A stretch of 64,000 nucleotides of DNA from Hymenobacter psoromatis (GCA_001596155.1 CP014771.1:3782001-3846000); one strand, 5' to 3'. Positions 27,383-35,461 are shown, numbered from the stretch's first letter. Numbers and translations: made by a program. The notes: generated from the sequence alone by a model not told the origin.

Positions 27383-27545
27383 TTCAGCAAGAAGGCGGTG
27401 GGCCCTATTGCCCAGGCCGTGGCCGAGAGCCGCGCCACCAGCGAGGGCCGCTCGGTAATCTGCCCTAGCACCAGGCTGGATGAAGAAGCCGGCGACGCGG
27501 TAGCCGTGTTTCGCGTTACGTGGTCGCTACGGAAGCAGCAGGAGC
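27383..27545 (+). pseudogene. Fragment: 3' half of a DUF4442 gene
   Basis: Plus-strand frame FSKKAVGPIAQAVAESRATS continues to VAVFRVTWSLRKQQ, matching the C-terminus of the protein at 20416-20937 with an in-frame loss of about 30 bases and a lost stop codon. It has no start and is fused head-on to a DAC fragment, so it is a remnant. Confidence 0.82.
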
Positions 27546-27550
27546 GGCGG

Positions 27551-27631
27551 TGTAGGGTTTTGAGGTTGAGCAATGAAAAAAGCCTACAGTCAGTGTAGGC
27601 TTTTTTTATTGCTCAACCTCAAAACCCTACA
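27551..27631. repeat. 81-bp near-perfect hairpin after the DUF4442 fragment
   Basis: Arms of 38 bases (27551-27588, 27594-27631) differ at one position; loop GTCAG. The inner stem with A and T runs is terminator-like. The outer arms are unrelated to those of the hairpin at 20956-21040, but the core CTACA-GTC..-TGTAG is the same. Confidence 0.9.
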
Positions 27632-27787
27632 CGCAATTGATTAAGCGGAGGTAAATGTCCCCAACCGAATTATTCGCCTACAGAGAAGCGATTTTTCAGC
27701 GCTTCGGCAGCTAACTGATTTTCTAGCGGTTCAACTGCTGAGCGAGGCCCAGGTTACAGATTGTGAACGACCATTTACTAAATTAGA

Positions 27788-27914
27788 ACTTACGCAAAAG
27801 ACGGTTGTCATTGCGGGCGAAGCGCGGCAATCGCACCCGAACGATGCCCGAACGATTTCGTTCTGGTGCGATTGCTTCGCTTTGCTCGCAATGACAACCA
27901 TCTTTTGCGTAAGT
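27788..27914. repeat. Palindromic GTCATTGCG repeat element
   Basis: Imperfect inverted repeat of about 127 bp. Ends ACTTACGCAAAAGA / TCTTTTGCGTAAGT (one mismatch), then GGTTGTCATTGCG / CGCAATGACAACC. Ends of the ACTTACGCAAA type recur alone at 39892-39902. Probably a MITE-like or REP-like element. Confidence 0.75.
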
Positions 27915-28010
27915 CCTATAAATGTAGAAGGCTATTTCCTCATTTGCGTTAGTCAAAGCGCCAGCGTGCCCTTGAGATAGCCCCATTTGGTCGAAAGCTA
28001 CGCCTCATCA

Positions 28011-28883
28011 CTACTCCAAATAGGCCATGTCTTCCGCGCTTAAGTGGATATCGGCTGCCGCCAGGTTTTCGCGCAGGTGGGCCAGCGACGAGGTGCCGGG
28101 TATAGGCAACAGCAGCGGCGACTTGTGCAGCAGCCAGGCGATATTGAGCTGGGCTTTCGTCACGCCCCGCTGCCGCGCCAACTCGGCCAGTTTATCATCG
28201 GCATTGGGCAGGCCATGCACTAGCGAAGAGAACGGAATGAACGGAATGCCGTGCTGCTCGCACAGGGGTAATACTTCGCCGCTCCGGGTTTCCCGGTGGC
28301 CCTCGCCCAAGGTGGTGCGCTGGGCGTAGCCGTACATATTTTCCACGCTGGCCACCTCGCCTAGTTGCCTCGCGGCGGCTAGCTCGTCGGGGCTGACGTT
28401 GCTCACGCCCACGTGCTGAATTTTACCCTCCTGTTGCAATTCGTACAGGGCCCCCATCGACTCGGCGAAGGGTACTTCGCTGTGGGGCATCACCCGGAAA
28501 TGCACCAGTTGAATCTGCTGCTGCCGGAGCGTGCGCAGATTATTTTCGATGCTGGTGCGCAGTTCCTCGGGCCGGGCAAACAGCGCGATGCTTCTGTCTG
28601 GCTTACGGATGCCGCCTACTTTCGTGCAGATAACCAGGTCGTTTGGATAGGGGTAGAGGGCCTCGGCAATCAGCCGGTTGGTCACATCCAGCCCGTAAAA
28701 ATCGGCGGTGTCGAGGAAATTGACCCCGCTGGCCACGGCTGTTTGCAGGATTTCGAGCGCCTGCGGCCGGTCCGCCGGCTCGCCCCAGTTGCCGGGGCCT
28801 GTGAGGCGCATAACGCCGTAGCCGAGGCGATTGACGGTGAGTGGCTGGGCCGACTGGGGCGCAATAGTGAGGAAAGAGGACAT
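28011..28883 (-). CDS. Aldo/keto reductase
   Basis: NAD(P)H-dependent carbonyl reductase family, TIM barrel. 290 residues. The catalytic tetrad can be placed: Asp and Tyr in NFLDTADFYGLD, Lys in VICTKVGG and His in QLVHFRVMP. The C-terminal cofactor part shows LLPIPGTSSLAHLRENLAA. Upstream on the same strand is the remnant of an AraC regulator that may once have controlled it. Confidence 0.92.
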   Translation of the reverse strand: MSSFLTIAPQSAQPLTVNRLGYGVMRLTGPGNWGEPADRPQALEILQTAVASGVNFLDTADFYGLDVTNRLIAEALYPYPNDLVICTKVGGIRKPDRSIALFARPEELRTSIENNLRTLRQQQIQLVHFRVMPHSEVPFAESMGALYELQQEGKIQHVGVSNVSPDELAAARQLGEVASVENMYGYAQRTTLGEGHRETRSGEVLPLCEQHGIPFIPFSSLVHGLPNADDKLAELARQRGVTKAQLNIAWLLHKSPLLLPIPGTSSLAHLRENLAAADIHLSAEDMAYLE

Positions 28884-28984
28884 GGAAGAGGTGGAGTCGT
28901 GAGCGTGAAGAACGTGAACCGCACAAAGGTCGCCCGGCCCGAAACGGGAGCCTAATGGAATTCAAACGAAAGGGTAAGAAATTC

Positions 28985-29094
28985 AACCCATCGGCGGCAG
29001 CGGAGGGGCCAGCTGGTTTTGGCCCGGCCTGGAAGAAGGAAGGGGAAATGCCGGTTTGTTTCTTGAAAAAGTTGTTGAAGTGGGGGTAGCGCAA
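28985..29094 (-). pseudogene. Remnant of an AraC-type regulator (C-terminal end only)
   Basis: Minus-strand frame reads RYPHFNNFFKKQTGISPSFF, the end of the second helix-turn-helix of AraC-family regulators (compare FxxFFKKxTGxSPxxFR). Nothing before it is preserved: the match stops at 29091, where an inverted-repeat element begins. No in-frame stop follows before the reductase gene. The N-terminal part was not found on the other side of the element. Confidence 0.55.
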
Positions 29095-29358
29095 GGGTAA
29101 GAACAGAAATTCCCGTTAGGGCCGTAGCGGCGGATTTCGGTGGAGTTGGGGTGTCTCAGAATACGGGCGTTTTAACGCTGCTAAGGCATTTTTGAATGAC
29201 AAGCCGTTTCTGCCCCACCAATGCGGCTCGTTTGGTTATCTCGCTAATCAGCGGCTCATACCACCCATAGAACGTGACTTATTGAGACAAAAGCACCTGC
29301 TACGTGCTAAGTTCTGACGCCAGGAGTGCCTAACGGGGATTTCCGTTCTTACTCTTGC
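29091..29358. mobile_element. Probable MITE / deleted IS with 30-bp terminal inverted repeats
   Basis: Left end 29091-29120 (GCAAGGGTAAGAACAGAAAT...) and right end 29329-29358 are inverted copies matching at 27 of 30 positions; weak similarity (GGGGTAG) extends outward. The 268-bp element holds only a short minus-strand frame of about 38 codons (FYGWYEPLISEITKRAALVG...), possibly a transposase remnant. No certain target duplication. Confidence 0.55.
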
Positions 29359-29476
29359 CCTACCCCTATAATTGCCCTTTTTACAGGCGTTTTAGAGCTA
29401 CCCTGTTGCCCGATGGCAATGCCTGAGTCTGGCTGGCGGTCACCTTATATCCGGGTTGCTGGGAGTAGACTACCCA

Positions 29477-29824
29477 TTACCGCTCTTTCATCTTTTGCTG
29501 GTGCATGATACCAAACTCAATCATGGACAAGATGATGGGGCCGTACACTTGGCTGTAGTCCGTCGGCTCATAGAGGACGGTGACCGGGATGTCGGCGTGG
29601 ACGGTGCGGGAAATAATTCCGTTCATTTCCAGCTCCTTTAGCTCCTTGGACAGCATCCGGGTGGTAATGCCTGGAATGCTGCGCGCTATCTCCCGAAACC
29701 GGCTATTGCCGTTGCAGATGGATTGGACAATGGGGAGTTTCCATTTGCCCCCGATAACATAAAGCGCATCCTGAAGCGCCCGCAGTTGCTGGGGCTGGTC
29801 GTGAAGCGGGGGACAATTTTTCAT
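29477..29824 (-). CDS. HxlR-family transcriptional regulator
   Basis: 115 residues from ATG 29824 (MKNCPPLHDQPQQL); the longer frame to 29986 is not family-like. HxlR winged helix: ALYVIGGKWKLPIVQSICNG, FREIARSIPGITTRMLSKELKEL and the wing ISRTVHADIPVTVLYEPTDY. The usual N-terminal Cys is present (Cys4), which in related redox-sensing members reacts with quinones or electrophiles. Divergent from a quinone-reductase-type gene at 30048, the typical target arrangement, with an inverted repeat right upstream. Confidence 0.93.
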   Translation of the reverse strand: MKNCPPLHDQPQQLRALQDALYVIGGKWKLPIVQSICNGNSRFREIARSIPGITTRMLSKELKELEMNGIISRTVHADIPVTVLYEPTDYSQVYGPIILSMIEFGIMHQQKMKER

Positions 29825-29829
29825 GCTAA

Positions 29830-29868
29830 CTGGTATACTTGGTGATACTGGTTGTAAATGTATACCAG
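29830..29868. promoter_or_regulatory. Candidate HxlR operator
   Basis: CTGGTATAC (29830-29838) and GTATACCAG (29860-29868) are a perfect 9-bp inverted repeat with a 21-base spacer that contains a further partial copy (GGTGATACTGG). It begins six bases upstream of the regulator's start codon, fitting autorepression. Confidence 0.6.
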
Positions 29869-30047
29869 GTAGCGGGTAATTTTGGCTTCGCTTAACAGCC
29901 AGTAAGCGCGGAGCCTCGCAAACGCGGGGCCGCAAGCCGGTTAGCAGCCCGTCCGCAACGGCTAGCGGGGCTGCTAGCTCCGTCAAACGACGACGGTTTA
30001 CCGGTTGGACTACCCTCTTTTTTATCTTTAAAATAACCTAAACTAGC

Positions 30048-31106
30048 ATGACAACAGCAGAGGCAGGCCCTACCCCCCAGGAGAGAGCGGCAACGCCAAC
30101 CAATACGATGCAGGCAATTCGGCAGCACGAGTTCGGTGGGCCGGAGGTGCTGCGCTACGAAGAGGCCCCAATTCCTGCGCTACAGCCGGGGGAAGTGCTC
30201 GTGCGCGTGCACGCCATTGGCCTCAATCCCCCCGACTGGTACCTGCGCGACGGCTATAAAATGCTGCCGCCCGAGTGGCGGCCGGCGGTGCCCTTCCCCA
30301 TTGTTCTGGGTACGGACGTGTCGGGGGTTGTAACGGCTGTTGCCCCGGATGTGTCGGGCTTCGCCGTGGGCGAGGAAGTGTTCGGGATGGTTCGTTTTCC
30401 CAGCTTTGGAGACAGCCGGGCGTATGCCCAATACGTCGCCGCACCAGCGTCGGACCTAGCCCACAAGCCGGCGAGTATTACGCACGCGCACGCCGCCGGG
30501 GCCGCTATGTCCGGGCTCACTGCGTGGCAGTTCCTGATTGAACTGGGGCACACGGAACCGAATCCGCTGCAACCGGAATTGCATCGTCCAGTGCCGCTTC
30601 AGGGCCAGACAGTGCTCGTGAACGGGGCCGCGGGCGGCGTGGGGCACTTGGCGGTGCAGCTAGCCAAATGGCAGGGGGCGCACGTTATCGCCGTAGCAGC
30701 GGGCACGCAGGAGGCATTCGTGCATGCACTTGGGGCCGACGAGTTTATCGACTACACCAAGACCAACCCTGAGGACATCGCGCACGACGTTAACCTCGTC
30801 GTAGATACCCTTGGCGGCCCGACCACCGGTCGATTCCTGCGCACGCTCAAACCGGGCGGTGCGTTGTTCCCCATCTTCCCCTTGGGCTTCTCCGGTGCCG
30901 AAGAGGCCGCGCAGCAGGGCTTCACGGTCTCGGCGACCCAGGTGCGCTCGAATGGCCCACAGCTGGCCGAACTCGGCCGCTTGCTCGAAGCCGGGACGGT
31001 TCGCGTCGCCATCGACAGCACGTTTCCGTTGGCGGATGCACGCCAGGCACACGAACGGGCCGCCCAGGGGAACCTCCAGGGCAAAATTGTGCTCACGGTC
31101 GCATAA
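30048..31106 (+). CDS. MDR-family NADP-dependent oxidoreductase (quinone reductase type)
   Basis: 352 residues; conserved part begins MQAIRQHEFGGPEVLRYEEAP, so ATG 30108 is an alternative start. GroES-like domain (ALQPGEVLVRVHAIGLNPPDWY) without the Cys/His zinc ligands, then a Rossmann domain with NGAAGGVGHLAVQLAKWQGA. This fits zinc-independent QOR/crotonyl-reductase-like members that reduce quinones or enones. Divergent from the HxlR gene, the likely regulator. Confidence 0.9.
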   Translation: MTTAEAGPTPQERAATPTNTMQAIRQHEFGGPEVLRYEEAPIPALQPGEVLVRVHAIGLNPPDWYLRDGYKMLPPEWRPAVPFPIVLGTDVSGVVTAVAPDVSGFAVGEEVFGMVRFPSFGDSRAYAQYVAAPASDLAHKPASITHAHAAGAAMSGLTAWQFLIELGHTEPNPLQPELHRPVPLQGQTVLVNGAAGGVGHLAVQLAKWQGAHVIAVAAGTQEAFVHALGADEFIDYTKTNPEDIAHDVNLVVDTLGGPTTGRFLRTLKPGGALFPIFPLGFSGAEEAAQQGFTVSATQVRSNGPQLAELGRLLEAGTVRVAIDSTFPLADARQAHERAAQGNLQGKIVLTVA

Positions 31107-31204
31107 GCCCAACTGCCTGACGGATGGACTGCCCCCTCGCGACGCGAAAAACTCACCCGCGGGGGTGGCAACCCAGTGCCTTTCTCAACTCAATCCCTAG
31201 TCCC

Positions 31205-31528
31205 ATGCCTACTTCTGCTAAAGATGCCGAGCGTCACCTCTTCATAACTGTTCGGAGTCAGCCGGCGCACCGCACGCACGCGCAGCAACTCCTACTTGAA
31301 CTCGTAGACCTGGTGCGCCTCGAACCTGGCTGTCTGTACTACAACCTCTTCCAGCAAACCGAAGACGCGGAGGTGTTTCTGTTAACCGCTGCCTGGGCCA
31401 ACGACGAGGCCGTAGCCGCCCACTCGACCCCAGCCCAGTCCCAGGTGGTCGAGCGGCTGAAGCCGCTCCTGGCCAGCCCACTGGAGGTTATTCCCATCCG
31501 GCGGGTAAGTGAGAGCCCGGCAGTATAA
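31205..31528 (+). CDS. ABM-domain (antibiotic biosynthesis monooxygenase-like) protein
   Basis: 107 residues from ATG 31205 (MPTSAKDAERHLFITVRSQP). Ferredoxin-like ABM fold motifs: HAQQLLLELVDLVRLEPGCLYYNLFQQTEDAEVFLLTAAW is followed by an AAHSTPAQSQV helix. Such small dimeric proteins (YgiN type) often accompany quinone reductases; it lies 98 bases after one here. Exact substrate unknown. Confidence 0.85.
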   Translation: MPTSAKDAERHLFITVRSQPAHRTHAQQLLLELVDLVRLEPGCLYYNLFQQTEDAEVFLLTAAWANDEAVAAHSTPAQSQVVERLKPLLASPLEVIPIRRVSESPAV

Positions 31529-31680
31529 AGTACCACGCCGGCCGCGCCGTAGGAGCAGGCCAAAACCAACACTTTTCCCAGAAGACGCTTATAAGATGTT
31601 TTATGTTATCCGACTTTTCCGGGAACCAACGGGAGAATAATAGTCTCCTTACTATCCCCAGAATGCTATTCGCAGCGAGC

Positions 31681-32049
31681 TTATTGATTTTTACTGTGCC
31701 AATAGCTGGCGTATTCAGTTGGTAGCATCCCCCCAGGAACAAACCGTTCTGCCGAAGCCCCATAAGTTTGAACAGCAAAGGCAACAGCTTCTTCAACCGA
31801 AGTAAAGGAGTTGGTAACCTCCTCATCTGGGTCTAGCAGCGAGAACTCAGCGACGTTATGCCATTCTTCATCGCCTTCATCAAATGACTCCATGTAAGAG
31901 ACAGTATATTGGTTCTGAATCTTTTTGGCAATGTATAACCATTTTATCACTGCGTAGTCAGCTGTCTCAGAGTGGCCTAACCACTGTTCGACTTCTTTAC
32001 CTAAGTGAACTCGTGCAACTAGTTCTAATGGAGAAAGATAGAGCACCAT
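31681..32049 (-). CDS. Hypothetical acidic protein
   Basis: 122 residues, not recognised. Cytoplasmic in appearance: no signal or membrane segment. Acidic, rich in Glu/Asp (SFDEGDEEWHNVAEFSLLDPDEE) with aromatic residues. Lower GC than neighbours, so possibly acquired. Confidence 0.6.
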   Translation of the reverse strand: MVLYLSPLELVARVHLGKEVEQWLGHSETADYAVIKWLYIAKKIQNQYTVSYMESFDEGDEEWHNVAEFSLLDPDEEVTNSFTSVEEAVAFAVQTYGASAERFVPGGMLPTEYASYWHSKNQ

Positions 32050-32370
32050 GCAGAGCTTTTTTGCTAGAAATTTAGCGCAAGTAAGTACCCGATACCAGAC
32101 CTTAATTCGCTCTCACTACCATCGATGGTAAGTCATTTCTTAAACGAGGGATTGTCTTGTGTGACAGGCTGCCCTAATAGCTTGTCACATTTTCTAGACG
32201 AAGGACTACAAACAGTGACAACTGCTCTGCCCGCGCACGTCATTGGCAGAAGTCAATAACATAACGCGTCGTCGAGGACCGAACTTAGGAAAATGCTCAT
32301 GTGCGCAAGTAGCTATTCTCACGATTTGATAGTAAGCGTGGGCCTCTGAAAGGTATGCCTCTCAGAGGCC
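32050..32370. other. Intergenic region
   Basis: About 320 AT-richer bases. A 9-bp inverted repeat GGCCTCTGA / TCAGAGGCC (32341-32349, 32362-32370) lies at its right end. No other signal seen. Confidence 0.4.
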
Positions 32371-32826
32371 TCGTCTAGTCAAACTGAGGTGGTCGGGCGC
32401 CTGGTCGGCGTGGCTGGACATCCCACCGCGGCGACGGAGGGCCCCTGGATTGAGTCGATTCCAAATCAGAACTACCGCGCTAGCTTTGTCGAAGTCGAGG
32501 GGTTGTATTATCCCTTCGGTATTACCCGGCGCGTGCGCTTTGCCCTTGGCTTCGGCGGCTTTACGGGCCGCTATAAACTCAACACCTTCAACTCGGCGAC
32601 TATTATCGACAACCAGGTGCAGACCTATGAGCTGGCGACGCGTCAGGGCGCGGCCACGGGTTATCTGGGTTCGCTGAATGTAGAAGTTGCCTTGGGCAAG
32701 CAGCGCGTTTGGCTGCTGGGTCTCAAGGCCACCCGTCAGCAAGGGCAGTAGGCTAGCCTTACTAACTGGAGCCGCGGCATTACCAACTTACCCGGGCAAA
32801 GCCTGACCCTAGCTCGGCAACTATAG
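32371..32826 (+). pseudogene. Broken outer-membrane beta-barrel gene (C-terminal part)
   Basis: An open frame from 32371 to a TAG at 32749 encodes alternating hydrophobic strands and turns typical of an outer-membrane barrel (ASFVEVEGLYYPFGI, VRFALGFGGFTGRYKLNTF, GYLGSLNVEVALGKQRVWLL). The same frame resumes directly after the TAG with SLTNWSRGITNLPGQSLTLA up to a TAG at 32824. No signal peptide or N-terminus is found upstream. Best read as a 5'-deleted gene with a nonsense mutation; the barrel assignment is inferred. Confidence 0.5.
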
Positions 32827-32880
32827 CCCTGCGCCCAAGCCAAAGGGGCCTAGCTCATTAAGGTGCGCCTTTCTGAGCGA

Positions 32881-32925
32881 TAGGGCCAGCCTAGCAATTT
32901 GTTGCTGGGCTTGGCCCTTTTGATA
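32881..32925. terminator. Terminator downstream of the broken barrel gene
   Basis: AGGGCCAGCCTAGCAA pairs imperfectly with TTGCTGGGCTTGGCCCT, followed by TTTT. Confidence 0.6.
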
Positions 32926-33051
32926 ATTTAAGAAGTGGGTTCCGTAATATGAATTTGTAACTCATAGGTCACACTTGGTTCATGGGGTGAGAATACCCTA
33001 AAAGGGAGAGGGCTTCGACTGACTGTTTACGCCGGGTGCTATTCTGTAACT

Positions 33052-33132
33052 TGTAGAGTTATTTTTTTGATAACATAATTAACGCTACACAATTTGTAGC
33101 GTATTTTTGCTGCTAACCTCGCTAACTCTACA
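33052..33132. promoter_or_regulatory. Nested palindromes and promoter of the XRE regulator gene
   Basis: Outer inverted repeat TGTAGAGTTA (33052-33061) / TAACTCTACA (33123-33132), inner inverted repeat GCTACA-CAATT-TGTAGC (33084-33100), and TATTTTTG (33102-33109), a full TAnnTTTG -7 match. All share the core TGTAG/CTACA. The layout suggests autoregulation by the XRE protein, perhaps through DNA looping. Confidence 0.6.
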
Positions 33133-33135
33133 CGT

Positions 33136-33744
33136 ATGCCCCGCCGCCCTGCTTCGCTCGATTCCGTGGTGGCCGCCTTGCGGCAGCATTTCAACCTGGG
33201 GCAGCCCGAGCTGGCCCAGTGGCTGGGCTTGAGCACCGCCACCGTGAGCCACCTCGAAACCGGCCGGCGCGCCCTCAGCCCCGCCGCCGCTGAAGCCCTG
33301 GCTCCGCTGGTGGCGCTGCTACCCCCGCCCGGCGGGCCGGCCACTGGGGCGTTGCGGCTGGCCTCGGCCGCTACGCCGCCCGCGCTGGCAACGGCTCCGC
33401 CCGACATTGCGCCGCTGCTAGCCCGGCTCGACTACTGTCAGCACCACGCCCGCCGTCTGCGCCGGGCGCTGGTTCCGCTCGAAGCGCAGGCGGCCACGGC
33501 CGCCCGGTGGGCCGCCGCCCTGCCCGCGCTGCGGGCGGCCCTACCCCCCGACCCCGGCCCCACCGCCGCCCCCGACCCGGCCGCCGACTGGCCGGCGTGG
33601 CAAGCCTGGCACCGCCACCGCTGGCTCGACCAGCGGCCTACTACCCTGCCGCCCGACCTGAGCGCCCACTACCACCTGCTGCGTCTGCAAGCCGAAGCGC
33701 TGGAAGCGGAAGCAGCAGCGCTGCTAGGCTTGACCGCCGCATAG
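33136..33744 (+). CDS. XRE-family helix-turn-helix regulator
   Basis: 202 residues. Residues 8-60 form the HTH (VVAALRQHFNLGQPELAQWLGLSTATVSHLETGRRALS); the rest is Ala/Pro/Leu-rich and probably helical (a region of about 90-200 with QHHARRLRRALVPLEAQAATAARW), without a known ligand domain. Only four bases separate its ATG from the outer palindrome, so the transcript leader is short. Confidence 0.85.
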   Translation: MPRRPASLDSVVAALRQHFNLGQPELAQWLGLSTATVSHLETGRRALSPAAAEALAPLVALLPPPGGPATGALRLASAATPPALATAPPDIAPLLARLDYCQHHARRLRRALVPLEAQAATAARWAAALPALRAALPPDPGPTAAPDPAADWPAWQAWHRHRWLDQRPTTLPPDLSAHYHLLRLQAEALEAEAAALLGLTAA

Positions 33745-33841
33745 CCGCAGTCTATTTATAGCCGACTACTTGCGAAAATGAAGTTGGTGGTTACTTTTGG
33801 GCGTTCAAGTATTCACCAAATTTTCATTTTTACGAATCCGC

Positions 33842-34261
33842 ATGACCTACAACGTAAACACTCTTAAAGACCGGGCGCAGTGCCTGGAAGCCCAAACCTC
33901 CCTGGAAGCCGAACTGGACGGCTACCAGAACCGCGACCAGAACCTGGCGTTTCAGGACCGGCGCAATGACCGGTCGGATGCTTCGGCCACTACGCGCCTG
34001 GCCGCCGCCACCGACAAGGTGAACTACCTGACCCAGCAGCTGGCCGGCCCCAACCTGGCCCCCGCCGACCGCCGTCGCTTTGAAGACCAGCTGTTGACCG
34101 CTACCTACCAGCAGGCGCGCCTCACCAGCCGCACGGCCGACGCGGGCGGCGCTGCCGGCTTCCTGGCCGACGTGGACTCCGACCAGATTGATGCCCAAGT
34201 AACAGTGCTGAGCGGGGCCATTACCGCCGTCAAAGCCCGGCACGACGCGCTGCCGGCCTAG
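33842..34261 (+). CDS. Hypothetical coiled-coil-like protein
   Basis: 139 residues from ATG 33842 (MTYNVNTLKDRAQCLEAQ); the frame upstream to 33797 is unlikely. Almost wholly helical with heptad-like patterns (LEAQTSLEAELDGYQNRDQNL, NYLTQQLAGPNLAPADRRRF). No signal or membrane segment. Family not recognised. A strong terminator follows. Confidence 0.7.
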   Translation: MTYNVNTLKDRAQCLEAQTSLEAELDGYQNRDQNLAFQDRRNDRSDASATTRLAAATDKVNYLTQQLAGPNLAPADRRRFEDQLLTATYQQARLTSRTADAGGAAGFLADVDSDQIDAQVTVLSGAITAVKARHDALPA

Positions 34262-34280
34262 TTGGCTGTAAAACTCCTGC

Positions 34281-34320
34281 TTAAAAGAGGCCGCTCCGAG
34301 TATCGGGGCGGCCTCTTTTA
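34281..34320 (+). terminator. Rho-independent terminator
   Basis: TAAAAGAGGCCGCTCCGA pairs with TCGGGGCGGCCTCTTTTA (one mismatch) with a three- to four-base loop, 20 bases after the preceding stop. Confidence 0.88.
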
Positions 34321-34337
34321 GTGACCTGACTAGACGC

Positions 34338-34600
34338 TTACTGGCGGGTTTCGACTAGGTTTTCCTTGGTGAGCACGTCCACCATGCCGTCTTCGCTTAC
34401 CACCACGACCAGGCAGGGGTAGGGCGAGCTTTCGACGTAGCGCCCGGCCGCGGGCCAGCGCGTAACCGTCGGCGCGGGCGGCCCGCTGAGCAAAGCAACT
34501 TCGGCCTTTTGAACAAAGCGCTCCAGTTCCGGGCTTACTAATTTTGCCTGGTCAAGCAGCGTTTCTCGCCGAAGCAGGCTGCCTGGCGAGCAACTAATCG
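34338..34600 (-). pseudogene. Fragment: C-terminus of a DisA-like (DAC) gene, copy 2
   Basis: A minus-strand frame with no start ends in AGRYVESSPYPCLVVVVSED, then GMVDVLTKENLVETRQ and a TAA, almost identical to the end of the gene at 36340 (one Val for Ala change). The frame continues upstream with SLLRRETLLDQAKLVSPELE and FVQKAEVALLSGPP, which does not match that gene. Either a chimeric remnant or the tail of a second, lost paralogue. Confidence 0.7.
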
Positions 34601-34609
34601 CACTCCCCG

Positions 34610-35461
34610 ATGAACGTCAAGCAGCTGAACCGCTACGCGGAAATGGTCGTCGTGTGCCGCGGTGACCGGCGCTACGGGCGGGAGACGACCTTCGAGGATA
34701 ATGTCCTGGTGGGGGTGCTGGCCGGCGAGCTGAAAGTGGTGCAGGCCGACCGCACCCGTTACTGCGGCGCGGGCGACACGCTGTTGCTACCCCGCCACCA
34801 GCCGGCAACTCTGCTAAAATATCCGAAAGATGGCGTGGCGTATCAGGCCGTGCTGGTGAAGCTGCCCACGGCCCTCGTGCGGGCCTATTACGCGCAGCAC
34901 GCCCCGGAGCCCGGCCGGCCGGCGGCCACCGACGCGCTGGTTTTCCCCAAAAGCCCGCTCTTACGGAGCCTTTTCGCCTCCCTGCTGCCCTACCTGGAGC
35001 TGGAACACCGCCTGCCAGCGCAGGTCCTCGCCGTGAAAATAACGGAGGCTATCGAGATACTGCGCTGCCTCGACCCGCGCAGTGACGGGGTGCTGGCCGA
35101 CTTCGCCGATCCTGGAAAAATCAACCTGGTCGAGTTTATGGAAGCCAACTATCGGTTCAATATTCCCCTGGCCAAGTTTAGCTACCTGACCGGCCGCAGC
35201 CTCACCACCTTCAAGCGGGACTTCAAAAAAGCCTTTGCGCTGAGCCCCCAGCGCTGGCTCACGCAGAAAAGGCTAACGCTGGCCCACTACCAGCTCGCGG
35301 AGAAAAAGCGCAAGCCCGTGGAGCTGTACCTGGAAGTAGGCTTTGAGAATCTCGCGCATTTTTCGGTGGCTTTCAAAAAGCAATTTGGCTACCCCCCAAC
35401 CGCCCTGGTCGGGCCGGGAGCGGGCCACCAGCCGGCTAGGCCGGCGCGGCAACAGCCCTAA
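34610..35461 (+). CDS. AraC-family transcriptional regulator
   Basis: 283 residues. N-terminal cupin-like sensing region (EDNVLVGVLAGELKVVQADR, GDTLLLPRHQPATLLK) and a C-terminal double helix-turn-helix: FSYLTGRSLTTFKRDFKKAF, LSPQRWLTQKRLTLAHYQLA, then VGFENLAHFSVAFKKQFGYP. It is 74 bases upstream of an SDR gene, probably its target. Confidence 0.92.
   Translation: MNVKQLNRYAEMVVVCRGDRRYGRETTFEDNVLVGVLAGELKVVQADRTRYCGAGDTLLLPRHQPATLLKYPKDGVAYQAVLVKLPTALVRAYYAQHAPEPGRPAATDALVFPKSPLLRSLFASLLPYLELEHRLPAQVLAVKITEAIEILRCLDPRSDGVLADFADPGKINLVEFMEANYRFNIPLAKFSYLTGRSLTTFKRDFKKAFALSPQRWLTQKRLTLAHYQLAEKKRKPVELYLEVGFENLAHFSVAFKKQFGYPPTALVGPGAGHQPARPARQQP

Larger units (their letters stand above)
27070..28010. 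other. Gene-poor region with fragments and repeats
   Basis: 941 bases without an intact gene. It contains a small hairpin (27121-27138), a chimeric pair of gene fragments (27269-27545), a long hairpin (27551-27631) and a palindromic repeat (27788-27914). Short leftover frames such as one at 27210-27260 (16 codons) have no recognisable identity. Confidence 0.6.
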
